A DNA stretch of 5,942 nucleotides, from NCBI GenBank assembly GCA_029335935.2, contig JARJMV020000218.1, forward strand, positions 1-5,942. The letters run 5' to 3'. Both the position numbers and the translations under genes were made by a program. Within the stretch, counting starts at the first letter, position 1, and each line of letters starts with the position of its first letter. The notes beneath the pieces are model-generated. The model did no database searches, was not told the origin of the DNA, and saw nothing but the letters and a program-made list of their open reading frames with translations. Origin of the DNA: a bacterium. Lineage in GTDB: Bacteria > Armatimonadota > Fimbriimonadia > Fimbriimonadales > GBS-DC. Shown in pieces: positions 1 through 5,934 of this stretch.

Positions 1-1
1 C

Positions 2-658
2 GTCTGGCGTGCGCCCGACTATCAGCCCCAGACGCTCAGCGTGCCTGACAGCAACGGCGGCGTCGCCTACTATGTGACGGGCATATCAGGCGACGGACAA
101 GTGATCGTCGGATGGTACCAGCGCTTTTCCGAGAGGCAAGCCATCTACTGGCGCAACGGCAACTATACGGTAATCGGGTCAGGTCAGTTCAACGGAGTCT
201 CGCGTTGCGGGCGATACGCTGTCGGGAACACTTACCGAGTAACTTTCGAACCCTATCGTATCGAGTCGCTGGGCACGGATTGGTATCCCCAAGCGATTGC
301 CAGCGGCGGCGGCGCTGTCGTCGGAACCGCGTATGGGTTTCGCGGCGTATTCTGGGATTCGTGCGGCACGATTTCGTTGGGGCAGTTCAACGGCGAGTGG
401 GTAGAACTGTTCGCGATTAGCGACGACGGGCGCACCGCAGGCGGATGGATCCGATCGCAATCGACTGCCATCCGCTGGAAACGCGAGCGCGGCTTTCTGG
501 ACGGCTATGAGAACCTCAACCAGACCTTCGCCGCCATTCGCGGTTCGCGCTACCTACGCAGTGTGCAAGCCATCTCCGCCGATGGACGCTACTTGGCAGG
601 CTCGATGTGGGTTGGTCCCGAATTTTATGCCTTCTGGCTCGACACGGCAGGACAATAA
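2..658 (+). CDS. HAF-repeat extracellular protein, 5' end truncated by window edge
   Basis: The protein is built of degenerate repeats with the core pattern A-I-S-x-D-G-R-x-x-x-G, typical of the HAF family of probable extracellular repeat proteins. Counting from the GTG at 41, copies are at about residues 12-25, 52-62, 85-96, 125-136 and 177-188. The frame stays open leftwards to base 2 and the upstream codons (VWRAPDYQ...) look like the same protein, so the GTG at 41 is probably internal and the true start, with any signal peptide, lies outside the window. It ends with TAA at 656-658, at the point where the next gene's product continues into a dockerin, so this paralogue has no such domain. 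It shares an 18-base exact match (142-159 with 841-858) and the IYWRNG motif with the downstream gene, from which it is separated by 12 bases. The fold is probably a secreted beta-propeller. No catalytic motif is visible and the molecular function is unknown. Confidence 0.8.
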   Translation, partial: VWRAPDYQPQTLSVPDSNGGVAYYVTGISGDGQVIVGWYQRFSERQAIYWRNGNYTVIGSGQFNGVSRCGRYAVGNTYRVTFEPYRIESLGTDWYPQAIASGGGAVVGTAYGFRGVFWDSCGTISLGQFNGEWVELFAISDDGRTAGGWIRSQSTAIRWKRERGFLDGYENLNQTFAAIRGSRYLRSVQAISADGRYLAGSMWVGPEFYAFWLDTAGQ

Positions 659-663
659 GGAGG
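659..663 (+). promoter_or_regulatory. Shine-Dalgarno site of the dockerin-bearing HAF gene
   Basis: GGAGG begins immediately after the upstream TAA stop and sits 7 bases before the ATG at 671. It is the strongest ribosome-binding site in the window, it fixes the start of the downstream gene, and its position supports translation from a shared transcript. Confidence 0.75.
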
Positions 664-670
664 AGCGACT

Positions 671-1780
671 ATGCGAATAACGATTGCTCTGTTGGCTTTG
701 AGTTGGTGTGCGTTCGGTGCGGCGCAACGCTTGTCCCTGCTGCCGCATCCCAACGACGCGCTTCAGTGTGTGCCTATCGCCATCTCGCGCAATAATGAGG
801 TGATTATCGGCTCCTATCGCGACCGATACAACGAATACGGCATCTACTGGCGCAACGGGCAACTCCACTACCTACCAGGCATCCCTGCAGCGGTCTCGGC
901 AGATGGGCGCCGAATTGCCATTCCGGGCGGCTACTGGGAGAACGGCAATGTCGTGCGCATCTACCCTCGAAACCCGAACCGCGAGGTGCGCCCCGTCGCG
1001 ATGACGCCCGACGGACGAGTCATTATCGGCAACATTCAGGGCGATCCGGGATGGCTGATGTTTCGCTGGGAGCAGGGCGGCGAGTTGGATGTCCATCGCC
1101 GTATCGGCGGACCGCGCTGGCTACGCCCCGATGGACAGCGCATCTACGCGGGTGGCGACTTTCCAGTCTATGCGGACGACTTGTGCAGTTTCGAGACGCT
1201 GGTGGAACGGGGCGCACCCTTCGGAACAGTTATCGCTGTGTCCGACGACGAGCGGTGGATGCTCACCCGCGAAAACTCTAACTCGTGGGTCTGGGACTCG
1301 GTGAATAATGTGGTCTACTATATCGAGCCGTGGGCGAACGCGATGCGCGCCTTGGGAAAAGCGATGAGTCAGGACGGCGTTGTGTACGGCTTTCTGCAGT
1401 TCTCCTTTACCGACGCACGCGCCTTCCGCTGGACGCCGAGCGGCGGCGTGCAGGATTTGAATGACCTCTACGGCTGCGCCTTACCCGACGGGTGGTTCTA
1501 TTGGGATGTGTACACGGTGTCGCACGATGGGCGGTACTTGGCAGGGCTGCTGCGCCGCGAGGGCGGCAGCGAGTACCGCGCGTTCTTGCTGGACACCCAA
1601 GCGGGCGCGAACGGCGATGTGAACGGCGACGGCTGCGTCGACGACGCCGACCTGCTGTCCGTGCTGTTCAACTTCGGGCAGACGGGGCGCGGGCTGCAAG
1701 CCGATGTGAACTGCGACCGCATCGTCGACGACGCCGACCTCCTCATCGTGCTGTTCAACTTCGGCGTGGGCTGTCAGTAA
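671..1780 (+). CDS. Secreted HAF-repeat protein with C-terminal type I dockerin
   Basis: This is a complete 369-residue protein. Residues 1-18 form a short signal peptide (MR, then a hydrophobic core from I3, with G-A-A before likely cleavage at Q19), so it should be exported. Residues about 37-292 hold seven HAF-like units, at about 37-48, 74-82, 109-120, 150-160, 189-197, 231-240 and 281-292. Their spacing of roughly 35-50 residues suits beta-propeller blades. Residues 316-369 are a type I dockerin with two calcium-loop motifs, D316-V-N-G-D-G-C-V-D-D-A-D327 and D345-V-N-C-D-R-I-V-D-D-A-D356, each followed by a hydrophobic helix ending in LFNFG. Dockerins bind cohesins in cellulosomes, but in non-cellulosomal phyla they occur at the ends of many secreted proteins and their partner is generally unknown. 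No enzyme motif is visible, so a binding or structural role at the cell surface is the safest guess. The start is fixed by a GGAGG 7 bases upstream. It is probably co-transcribed with the paralogue before it. Confidence 0.88.
   Translation: MRITIALLALSWCAFGAAQRLSLLPHPNDALQCVPIAISRNNEVIIGSYRDRYNEYGIYWRNGQLHYLPGIPAAVSADGRRIAIPGGYWENGNVVRIYPRNPNREVRPVAMTPDGRVIIGNIQGDPGWLMFRWEQGGELDVHRRIGGPRWLRPDGQRIYAGGDFPVYADDLCSFETLVERGAPFGTVIAVSDDERWMLTRENSNSWVWDSVNNVVYYIEPWANAMRALGKAMSQDGVVYGFLQFSFTDARAFRWTPSGGVQDLNDLYGCALPDGWFYWDVYTVSHDGRYLAGLLRREGGSEYRAFLLDTQAGANGDVNGDGCVDDADLLSVLFNFGQTGRGLQADVNCDRIVDDADLLIVLFNFGVGCQ
1616..1765 (+). repeat. Internal duplication encoding the two dockerin calcium motifs
   Basis: Two 63-base units, 1616-1678 and 1703-1765, are spaced 87 bases apart and match at 54 of 63 positions by hand alignment. 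Each encodes one D-x-N-x-D calcium loop plus the following helix. The nucleotide similarity, including the shared run around GTCGACGACGCCGACCT, exceeds what the protein motif requires and suggests recent duplication or homogenisation. Confidence 0.75.
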
Positions 1781-1799
1781 GCGTTAGTTTGTGCTGGAA

Positions 1800-1867
1800 A
1801 TGCCTCGCTGCGCTCGGTATGACTGGCGTTGCACAAAGCCTGTCATGCCGAGCCACACGCGAGGCAT
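1800..1867. repeat. Imperfect inverted repeat between convergent genes; possible bidirectional terminator
   Basis: Arm 1 (1800-1823) and arm 2 (1842-1867) are inverted copies around an 18-base loop. The outer stem is 9 bp perfect (ATGCCTCGC with GCGAGGCAT). The inner stem is 11 bp with one T:G mismatch (CTCGGTATGAC with GTCATGCCGAG), and an asymmetric internal loop separates the two. The GTCATGCCGAGC...GCGAGGCATCT wording resembles short dispersed repeats recalled from several bacterial phyla; I could not check copy number. It fills the 110-base gap between two gene ends, so it could also stop transcription from both sides, although no clear T tract follows on either strand. The rest of the gap, up to the recombinase stop at 1891, includes a weak AGAAG/CTTCT inverted pair (1872-1889). 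Confidence 0.65.
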
Positions 1868-1890
1868 CTGAAGAAGGAACCCTGCTTCTG

Positions 1891-2781
1891 TCAACCTCTG
1901 GGATGCGATTTTTTGTAAACCTCTTTCAACCGATCGAGGCTGACTTGGGTGTAGATTTGTGTGGTGCTGATATCTTCGTGCCCCAGCAGCTCCTGCACGG
2001 CGCGCAGGTCTGCGCCGCCGTTGATGAGATGCACGGCGAACGAGTGGCGCAGGGTGTGAGGCGAGATGTTTTTCTCGATGCCCGCGCAGGCGGCGTAGTA
2101 TTTTATCTTGTTCCAGAACGCGATTCGGCTCAGCGCGTCGCCACGGTCGTTGAGGAACAGGATGGCGTTGGGGCGTTTGGGGTTGGCGAGTTTGGGTCGG
2201 GCGTCGCTGAGATAGCGCTGCAGCCAGTAGACGGTCTGGTCGGGCAGCGGCAGCCATCGTTCGCGTCCGCGCTTGCCCTCCACGCGTACAAGCTGCTCGC
2301 TCAGGTTCAACTGCTCCAGCGTGAGGCTCAGTAGCTCCGAGACGCGCATGCCTGTGGTATACATCGTTTCCAACATCGTGCGGTCGCGCAGTCCGTGCGG
2401 CGTATCCAGCGGCGGCTGCAGGAGCAGTCGGCGCAGCTCGTGGGGAGTGAGCGTGGCGGGCAGCGCGCGGTGGGGTTTCGGCGCGGTCAGCGCCTCGGGC
2501 GGCTCGGTATCCAGCACGCCGCGCCGATAGAGATACTTCAAGAACGCCCGCGCCGCGCTGAGCTTACGCGCAATGCTCGACTCGCTCATCGAGCGGCGGC
2601 GCAGGTAGTGGATGAAGCCGTCCCACAAGGACGAATCCCACTGAGTCGGGTCGGCGCGTTGCGCACGCTTGAGATAGGCGCAGAACTGCGCGAGGTCGGC
2701 CGCGTAGGCGTTCACGGTGTGCGCCGAGACCTGCCGCTCCTGCGCCAAGTAGTCCAGAAATGAGTCGATGTAGGCGTCCAT
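1891..2781 (-). CDS. xerD: XerD-like tyrosine recombinase
   Basis: A 296-residue site-specific recombinase that cuts and rejoins DNA through a tyrosine, most likely to resolve chromosome dimers at a dif site. Residues about 1-85 are the SAM-like N-terminal core-binding domain (YLAQERQVSAHTVNAYAADL). The rest is the catalytic domain, with R146 (GMRVSELLSL), K170 (VEGKRGRERWLPL), H242 and R245 (HTLRHSF), H268 (LLGHEDISTTQIY) and nucleophile Y277. Each lies two residues before the E. coli XerD equivalents as I recall them (R148, K172, H244, R247, H270, Y279). GADLR, DISTTQIYT and the HPRG end favour XerD over XerC. I chose the ATG at 2781 because it gives family length and the usual N terminus. 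The frame also opens to an ATG at 2952 (353 aa), but that extension is encoded through a hairpin repeat and has no good ribosome site. The site at 2781 is also weak (AGGG directly adjacent). No xerC partner, dif site or mobile-element genes accompany it, so a housekeeping role is more likely than an integrase role. Confidence 0.9.
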   Translation of the reverse strand: MDAYIDSFLDYLAQERQVSAHTVNAYAADLAQFCAYLKRAQRADPTQWDSSLWDGFIHYLRRRSMSESSIARKLSAARAFLKYLYRRGVLDTEPPEALTAPKPHRALPATLTPHELRRLLLQPPLDTPHGLRDRTMLETMYTTGMRVSELLSLTLEQLNLSEQLVRVEGKRGRERWLPLPDQTVYWLQRYLSDARPKLANPKRPNAILFLNDRGDALSRIAFWNKIKYYAACAGIEKNISPHTLRHSFAVHLINGGADLRAVQELLGHEDISTTQIYTQVSLDRLKEVYKKSHPRG

Positions 2782-2891
2782 CCCTGATGGCGAATAGATT
2801 CGCTCTGGGCGGCGAGGCTCCTGTTCAACATTGAGGGCGTCCAAGCTTACGCAACTCGGCGCGGCGAGTAATCTACGCCCATTCGCGGCCG

Positions 2892-2900
2892 ATTGTAGCA
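2892..2900 (-). promoter_or_regulatory. Candidate extended -10 promoter for the recombinase
   Basis: On the - strand this reads TGCTACAAT, close to an extended -10 (TGnTATAAT). It would start transcription near 2885 and leave a leader of roughly 100 bases before the ATG at 2781. No -35 hexamer is visible at 17 bases, where the hairpin repeat lies. If real, it argues against translation starting at 2952 or 2907, which would be upstream of the transcript. Confidence 0.3.
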
Positions 2901-2947
2901 CGGACATTCCTGTCCGTGCGAAAACGCTTGGACAAGACTGTCCAAGC
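2898..2947. repeat. Tandem pair of perfect hairpins with a shared GGACA/TGTCC core
   Basis: Hairpin 1 (2898-2919) is GCACGGACA, loop TTCC, TGTCCGTGC. Hairpin 2 (2926-2947) is GCTTGGACA, loop AGAC, TGTCCAAGC. Both have perfect 9-bp stems and 4-base loops, share the inner five pairs, differ in the outer ones, and have centres 28 bases apart. They lie in the divergent gap between the recombinase and the exporter. No T tract follows either one directly, so they are not convincing terminators. A dispersed REP/BIME-like element or a protein-binding site are the main alternatives. Confidence 0.8.
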
Positions 2948-2968
2948 CACATTTTAGAGGGGCTGGAT

Positions 2969-2987
2969 TTGAATAAGGTATATTCGA
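2969..2987. promoter_or_regulatory. Small palindrome over a possible -10, candidate operator of the exporter
   Basis: TTGAATA, spacer AGGTA, TATTCGA is a 19-base inverted repeat with one mismatched pair, ending 6 bases before the GTG at 2994. It includes TATATT (2979-2984), a possible -10, but that would put the transcript start almost at the start codon, and no -35 is clear. No regulator gene is adjacent. This could be an operator or chance in an AT-rich patch. Confidence 0.25.
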
Positions 2988-2993
2988 GGCAGC

Positions 2994-4259
2994 GTGTCTA
3001 AGCGATTATTAGAATCGGAGCCGTCTCAGACTCGTTCGTCTACTGTGCGCCGCCGTCATCATACATTTCAAGCGATGCGCTCGCCTGCCTTTCGGAGGTA
3101 TTGGGTGGGCGCGTTTTTGTCGTTTGTTGGCTCGTGGATTCAGAATGTGGCGCAGAGTTGGCTGGTGTACGACCTCACGCGCTCGGAGTTGTTGCTGGGT
3201 GTGGTCGGGTTCGTGCAGGGTTTACCGCTGCTGTTTCTCGCCCCGATTGGCGGCGCGCTGTCGGATCGTTGGAACCGTCGGCGCATCTTGCTCGTTACGC
3301 AGAGCCTGTTCGCGCTCAGCGCGTTGGCTCTGGCGTTGCTGACCTTCACAGGCGCGATACGCTATGAGTATATCCTCGCGCTGGTGCTGCTGAACGGCAT
3401 AGTGCTGGCGATAGACCTGCCCACGCGCCAGTCGCTGGTGGCGCACTTGGTGCCCCGCGCCGATTTGGCGAACGGGATTGCGCTCAACGCAGCCGCGTTC
3501 CACACCGCGCGTATTTTGGGGCCAGCAGTCGGCGGCGTGCTGCTGGAGTGGGTGGGGCCTGCCCCATGCTTCTTGGTGAACGGGCTGAGCTTCTCGGCAA
3601 TCCTGATTGCGCTGCTCACGATACAGGTGCAGTCGGCGTCGGACGGACGCGCCCAGACGGGGATTCTGCAGTCGCTGCGCGAGGGGGTGGACTTCATTCG
3701 CGCGCGGCGGGGGCTGCTGACGCTCTGGGTGAATGTGCTGACCCTCAGCATGTTCGGGCTATCGTATCTGGTACTGATGCCTGTATTTGCGGAAGAAGTG
3801 CTTCGGATTGGCAAGACAGGGTTGGGGCAGATGTATACATTCGCGGGGATAGGCTCACTGGCGGGTTTGTTGCTGACGGCGCGGTTATCGGGCGAGGCGC
3901 CGCGCGGCTGGCTGGTGATTATCGCGGCGAACGGCTTCGCATGGAGTGTGATTGGTTTCGCGTGGGCGCAGCACCCGTGGCTGGCGAAAAGCTTGCTGGC
4001 GTTGGCGGGGATGTTCGGTGTGATGCAGTTGGTCAGCACGAACACAGCGTTGCAGACCGCCGCGCCCGATTATCTGCGCGGGCGGGTCGTGTCGCTGCAC
4101 ACTTGGGCGATTAACGCGCCTGCGCCGTTCGCCTCGCTACTGATTGGCAAGTTGGCGCAGCAGTTCGGCGCGCCGACGGCGGTGACGGCGTGTGCCAGTG
4201 TGTGCGTGGTGTTCGCGCTGGCGTTGGCGTTCATGAAGGATGTGCGTCAGATTGCTTAG
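2994..4259 (+). CDS. MFS exporter, MFS_3 / EntS-like family
   Basis: A 421-residue inner-membrane transporter of the major facilitator superfamily, probably proton-driven efflux. After a polar 27-residue N tail, the sequence has many hydrophobic segments consistent with about 12 helices. MFS motif A is G-G-A-L-S-D-R-W-N-R-R-R at residues 86-97. Two stretches are typical of the MFS_3 group that includes the enterobactin exporter EntS: DLPTRQSLVAHLVPRADLAN (141-160), which continues into N165 and GPAVGG (176-181), and PDYLRGRVVSLHTWA (358-372). A charged central loop (about 211-240) separates the two halves. The substrate cannot be deduced and siderophore export is only one option. The GTG start at 2994 has GAGG at 2986-2989, 4 bases away, which is short spacing. 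An ATG at 3075 (residue 28, MRSPAFRRYW) is a real alternative, as many relatives start there. It is divergent from the recombinase and converges with the deacylase. Confidence 0.9.
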   Translation: MSKRLLESEPSQTRSSTVRRRHHTFQAMRSPAFRRYWVGAFLSFVGSWIQNVAQSWLVYDLTRSELLLGVVGFVQGLPLLFLAPIGGALSDRWNRRRILLVTQSLFALSALALALLTFTGAIRYEYILALVLLNGIVLAIDLPTRQSLVAHLVPRADLANGIALNAAAFHTARILGPAVGGVLLEWVGPAPCFLVNGLSFSAILIALLTIQVQSASDGRAQTGILQSLREGVDFIRARRGLLTLWVNVLTLSMFGLSYLVLMPVFAEEVLRIGKTGLGQMYTFAGIGSLAGLLLTARLSGEAPRGWLVIIAANGFAWSVIGFAWAQHPWLAKSLLALAGMFGVMQLVSTNTALQTAAPDYLRGRVVSLHTWAINAPAPFASLLIGKLAQQFGAPTAVTACASVCVVFALALAFMKDVRQIA

Positions 4260-5839
4260 GCGCGGCGCAGCACCCTGCCTGCTCGCGCGCCTGTATACGC
4301 CCCGTCGCGAATCGTCCAGCGCCCGTTCACCAGCAGATGCACGACGCCCTGTGAGAGGCGGTGTGGCTCGGCGAAGTCTGCCCAGTCTTGGATAGCGCCG
4401 AAGTCGAACACCACGATATCGGCGTACGCGCCCGCTTGCAGCACGCCGCGATCGGTTAGATGCAGACGCGCCGCGGGTAGCCCCGTCATCTTGAAAATCG
4501 CCTCTTCCAAGCGCAGCAAGCCCTCCTGACGCACATACTTCGCCAGCGCGCGCGGGAAAGTGCCATAGCTGCGCGGGTGAGGTCGCTCGGCGGCGTACTT
4601 CTTGGGTTCTGTGCCCACGCCGTCGGAAGCGACCATCGTCAACGGGTACTGCAGCGCCGTTCGCAGGTCATCCTCCGCCATGTTGAACCACGCCACGCCC
4701 ACATGCCCGCCTGCATCCAGCAGCAGATCGAGGACAAACACTTCAGGTTCCTTGCCAGCCAACCGCGCGGCGTCGGCGATAGTTAGTCCCTGATAGTCGC
4801 GGTTGTGCGGCGTGTTGCCAATCACCGTGCGGTTCCAGTCGGTATCGCAGGCTTGCATGGCGTGGATGAGCCGTTCGCGTTCGTGCGGGTCGCGCAGTCG
4901 GCTCAGCAGCGCGTCGGGGTCGCCGTCCAGCGCCCAGCGCGGCAGCGCTGCGACAGCTAACGAGGTCTGATACGCCGTGTAGGGATACACATCGAGCGTG
5001 ATGTCCAGCCCCTGCGCCACAGCGTCGCTGACCATCTGCAGGGTTTGGTGGACTTTGCCCCAATTCTGCTTGCCTTCGGCTTTGTGGTGCGCAAGTTGCA
5101 GCGGCAGTCCTGCGGTGGCGGCGATATCGATGGCCTCCTGCACGCTCTCGATGAGCTGGTCGCCCTCGCTGCGCAGGTGCGTGGCATAGAACCCTCCGTA
5201 CTGCGCGGCGACACGCGCGAGTTCGATAATCTCGTCAGTGTCGGCGAAGCTGTTGGGTGGATATTCCAAGCCTGTGGTGAAAGCGAACGCGCCCGCCTCG
5301 AAACAGAGCGCAATCTCCTGACGCATGGCGTCCAGCTCGGCGTGGGTGGGGGGACGCTTCTCGTAGCCCATCACCTTCTTGCGCGCTGTGCCGTGTCCAC
5401 ACTGCGGCGCGTAGTTCGTCGCCACCCCCAAATCGTCCAAAATCTGCAGGTACTCCGCGAAGGACTTCCAGTGGATGTCCACGCCGTGCGGTTTCAACCA
5501 GCGCTGCTCTTGATGGAAGAGCGGTGTATCGTCGATTTGCCCCACGGCGAAGCCACAGTTGCCGCCGACCTGCGTGGTCACGCCTTGAAACAGCACGCTG
5601 AGCTGTTCAGGGTGATGATTCAGCGAGAAATCGGCGTGCGTGTGGATGTCGATAAAGCCTGGCGCGACGCACAAGCCCTCCACATTCACCTCGACACCCG
5701 CCTGCCACTCCGTCAGCTCGCCGATAGCGACGACGCGCTCGTCCACAATCGCCACATCAGCGCAGTAGCCCGGATTGCCCAGCCCGTCAAACACAGTTCC
5801 ACCGCGCAGCAGAATGTCGCAACGCCCGCGTTCTGGCAT
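4256..5839 (-). CDS. N-acyl-D-amino-acid deacylase (D-aminoacylase), amidohydrolase superfamily
   Basis: A 527-residue cytoplasmic metalloenzyme expected to hydrolyse N-acyl-D-amino acids to a D-amino acid and a carboxylate, in D-amino-acid salvage or detoxification. The N and C termini (about 1-60 and 465-527) form the small beta domain around a TIM barrel. The metal-site signature is complete: H66-x-H68 in GFIDIHTHAD, C95 in GGNCG (the cysteine bridging ligand that marks this family), H221 in ATHLRSEGD, H251 in QLAHHKAEG and D406 in VASDGVGTEP. The first five match the numbering I recall for the Alcaligenes enzyme (67, 69, 96, 220, 250) within one residue. The Asp comes about 40 residues later (406 against 366), so the barrel carries an extra segment after H251, and substrate range could differ. 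The start MPERGRCDILLRGGTVFDG is normal for the family, but no Shine-Dalgarno is clear. Its TAA (4258-4256) overlaps the exporter's TAG. It could act on related substrates such as N-acyl-D-glutamate or other N-acyl amides. Confidence 0.9.
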   Translation of the reverse strand: MPERGRCDILLRGGTVFDGLGNPGYCADVAIVDERVVAIGELTEWQAGVEVNVEGLCVAPGFIDIHTHADFSLNHHPEQLSVLFQGVTTQVGGNCGFAVGQIDDTPLFHQEQRWLKPHGVDIHWKSFAEYLQILDDLGVATNYAPQCGHGTARKKVMGYEKRPPTHAELDAMRQEIALCFEAGAFAFTTGLEYPPNSFADTDEIIELARVAAQYGGFYATHLRSEGDQLIESVQEAIDIAATAGLPLQLAHHKAEGKQNWGKVHQTLQMVSDAVAQGLDITLDVYPYTAYQTSLAVAALPRWALDGDPDALLSRLRDPHERERLIHAMQACDTDWNRTVIGNTPHNRDYQGLTIADAARLAGKEPEVFVLDLLLDAGGHVGVAWFNMAEDDLRTALQYPLTMVASDGVGTEPKKYAAERPHPRSYGTFPRALAKYVRQEGLLRLEEAIFKMTGLPAARLHLTDRGVLQAGAYADIVVFDFGAIQDWADFAEPHRLSQGVVHLLVNGRWTIRDGAYTGARAGRVLRRA

Positions 5840-5859
5840 GCCAATAAGGATACCCCAGC

Positions 5860-5934
5860 GCGGACGCGCACCCTACAGAATGTTCCCCAACTTAGCCAAG
5901 CCCGACACCTTGTAGGATGCGGAGCGTCTCCGCA
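5860..5934. repeat. Inverted-repeat element at the right edge, with an inner hairpin
   Basis: The left arm (5860-5877), read on the - strand, is TGTAGGGTGCGCGTCCGC. The right arm (5911-5933) on the + strand begins TGTAGGATGCGGAGCGTC and ends TCCGC. They are inverted copies differing by one substitution and two small insertions, around a 33-base interior (5878-5910) in which I see nothing else. The right arm itself forms a perfect 7-bp hairpin (TGCGGAG, CGT, CTCCGCA; 5918-5934). The pair looks like the ends of a tiny non-autonomous element or two neighbouring dispersed repeats. Any deacylase promoter must lie in or beside it. The element may continue past the window end. Confidence 0.6.

Noticed and set aside
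698..709. Lipobox (L-S-W-C) in the dockerin protein's signal peptide
   Set aside because: Trp before the Cys is not accepted by signal peptidase II, and the hydrophobic core continues to a better standard cleavage site after A18.
1492..2334. Long + strand open frame (280 codons) across the dockerin end, the gap and the recombinase
   Set aside because: It is the out-of-frame reading of the HAF gene, then antisense to the recombinase. The protein is Arg/Ala-rich with no recognisable domain and no ribosome site.
1891..2781. Recombinase as an integrase of a mobile element
   Set aside because: No attachment duplication, tRNA, excisionase or cargo genes are in view, and the residue pattern and length match housekeeping XerD.
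2898..2947. CRISPR-like or intrinsic terminator reading of the twin hairpins
   Set aside because: There are only two units, with no spacers of constant length beyond them and no U tract directly after either stem.
2968..2995. Possible dif recombination site near the recombinase
   Set aside because: The AT-rich palindrome is superficially similar, but the arms do not match the conserved dif half-sites and the spacer is 5 rather than 6 bases.
3362..4045. 227-codon frame antisense to the exporter
   Set aside because: A shadow of the GC-rich coding sequence; the sense strand is a clear MFS protein and the antisense has no domain or start signal.
3548..4114. 188-codon + frame inside the exporter
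   Set aside because: Out-of-frame shadow, Gly/Ala/Arg-rich, with the MFS motifs in the other frame.
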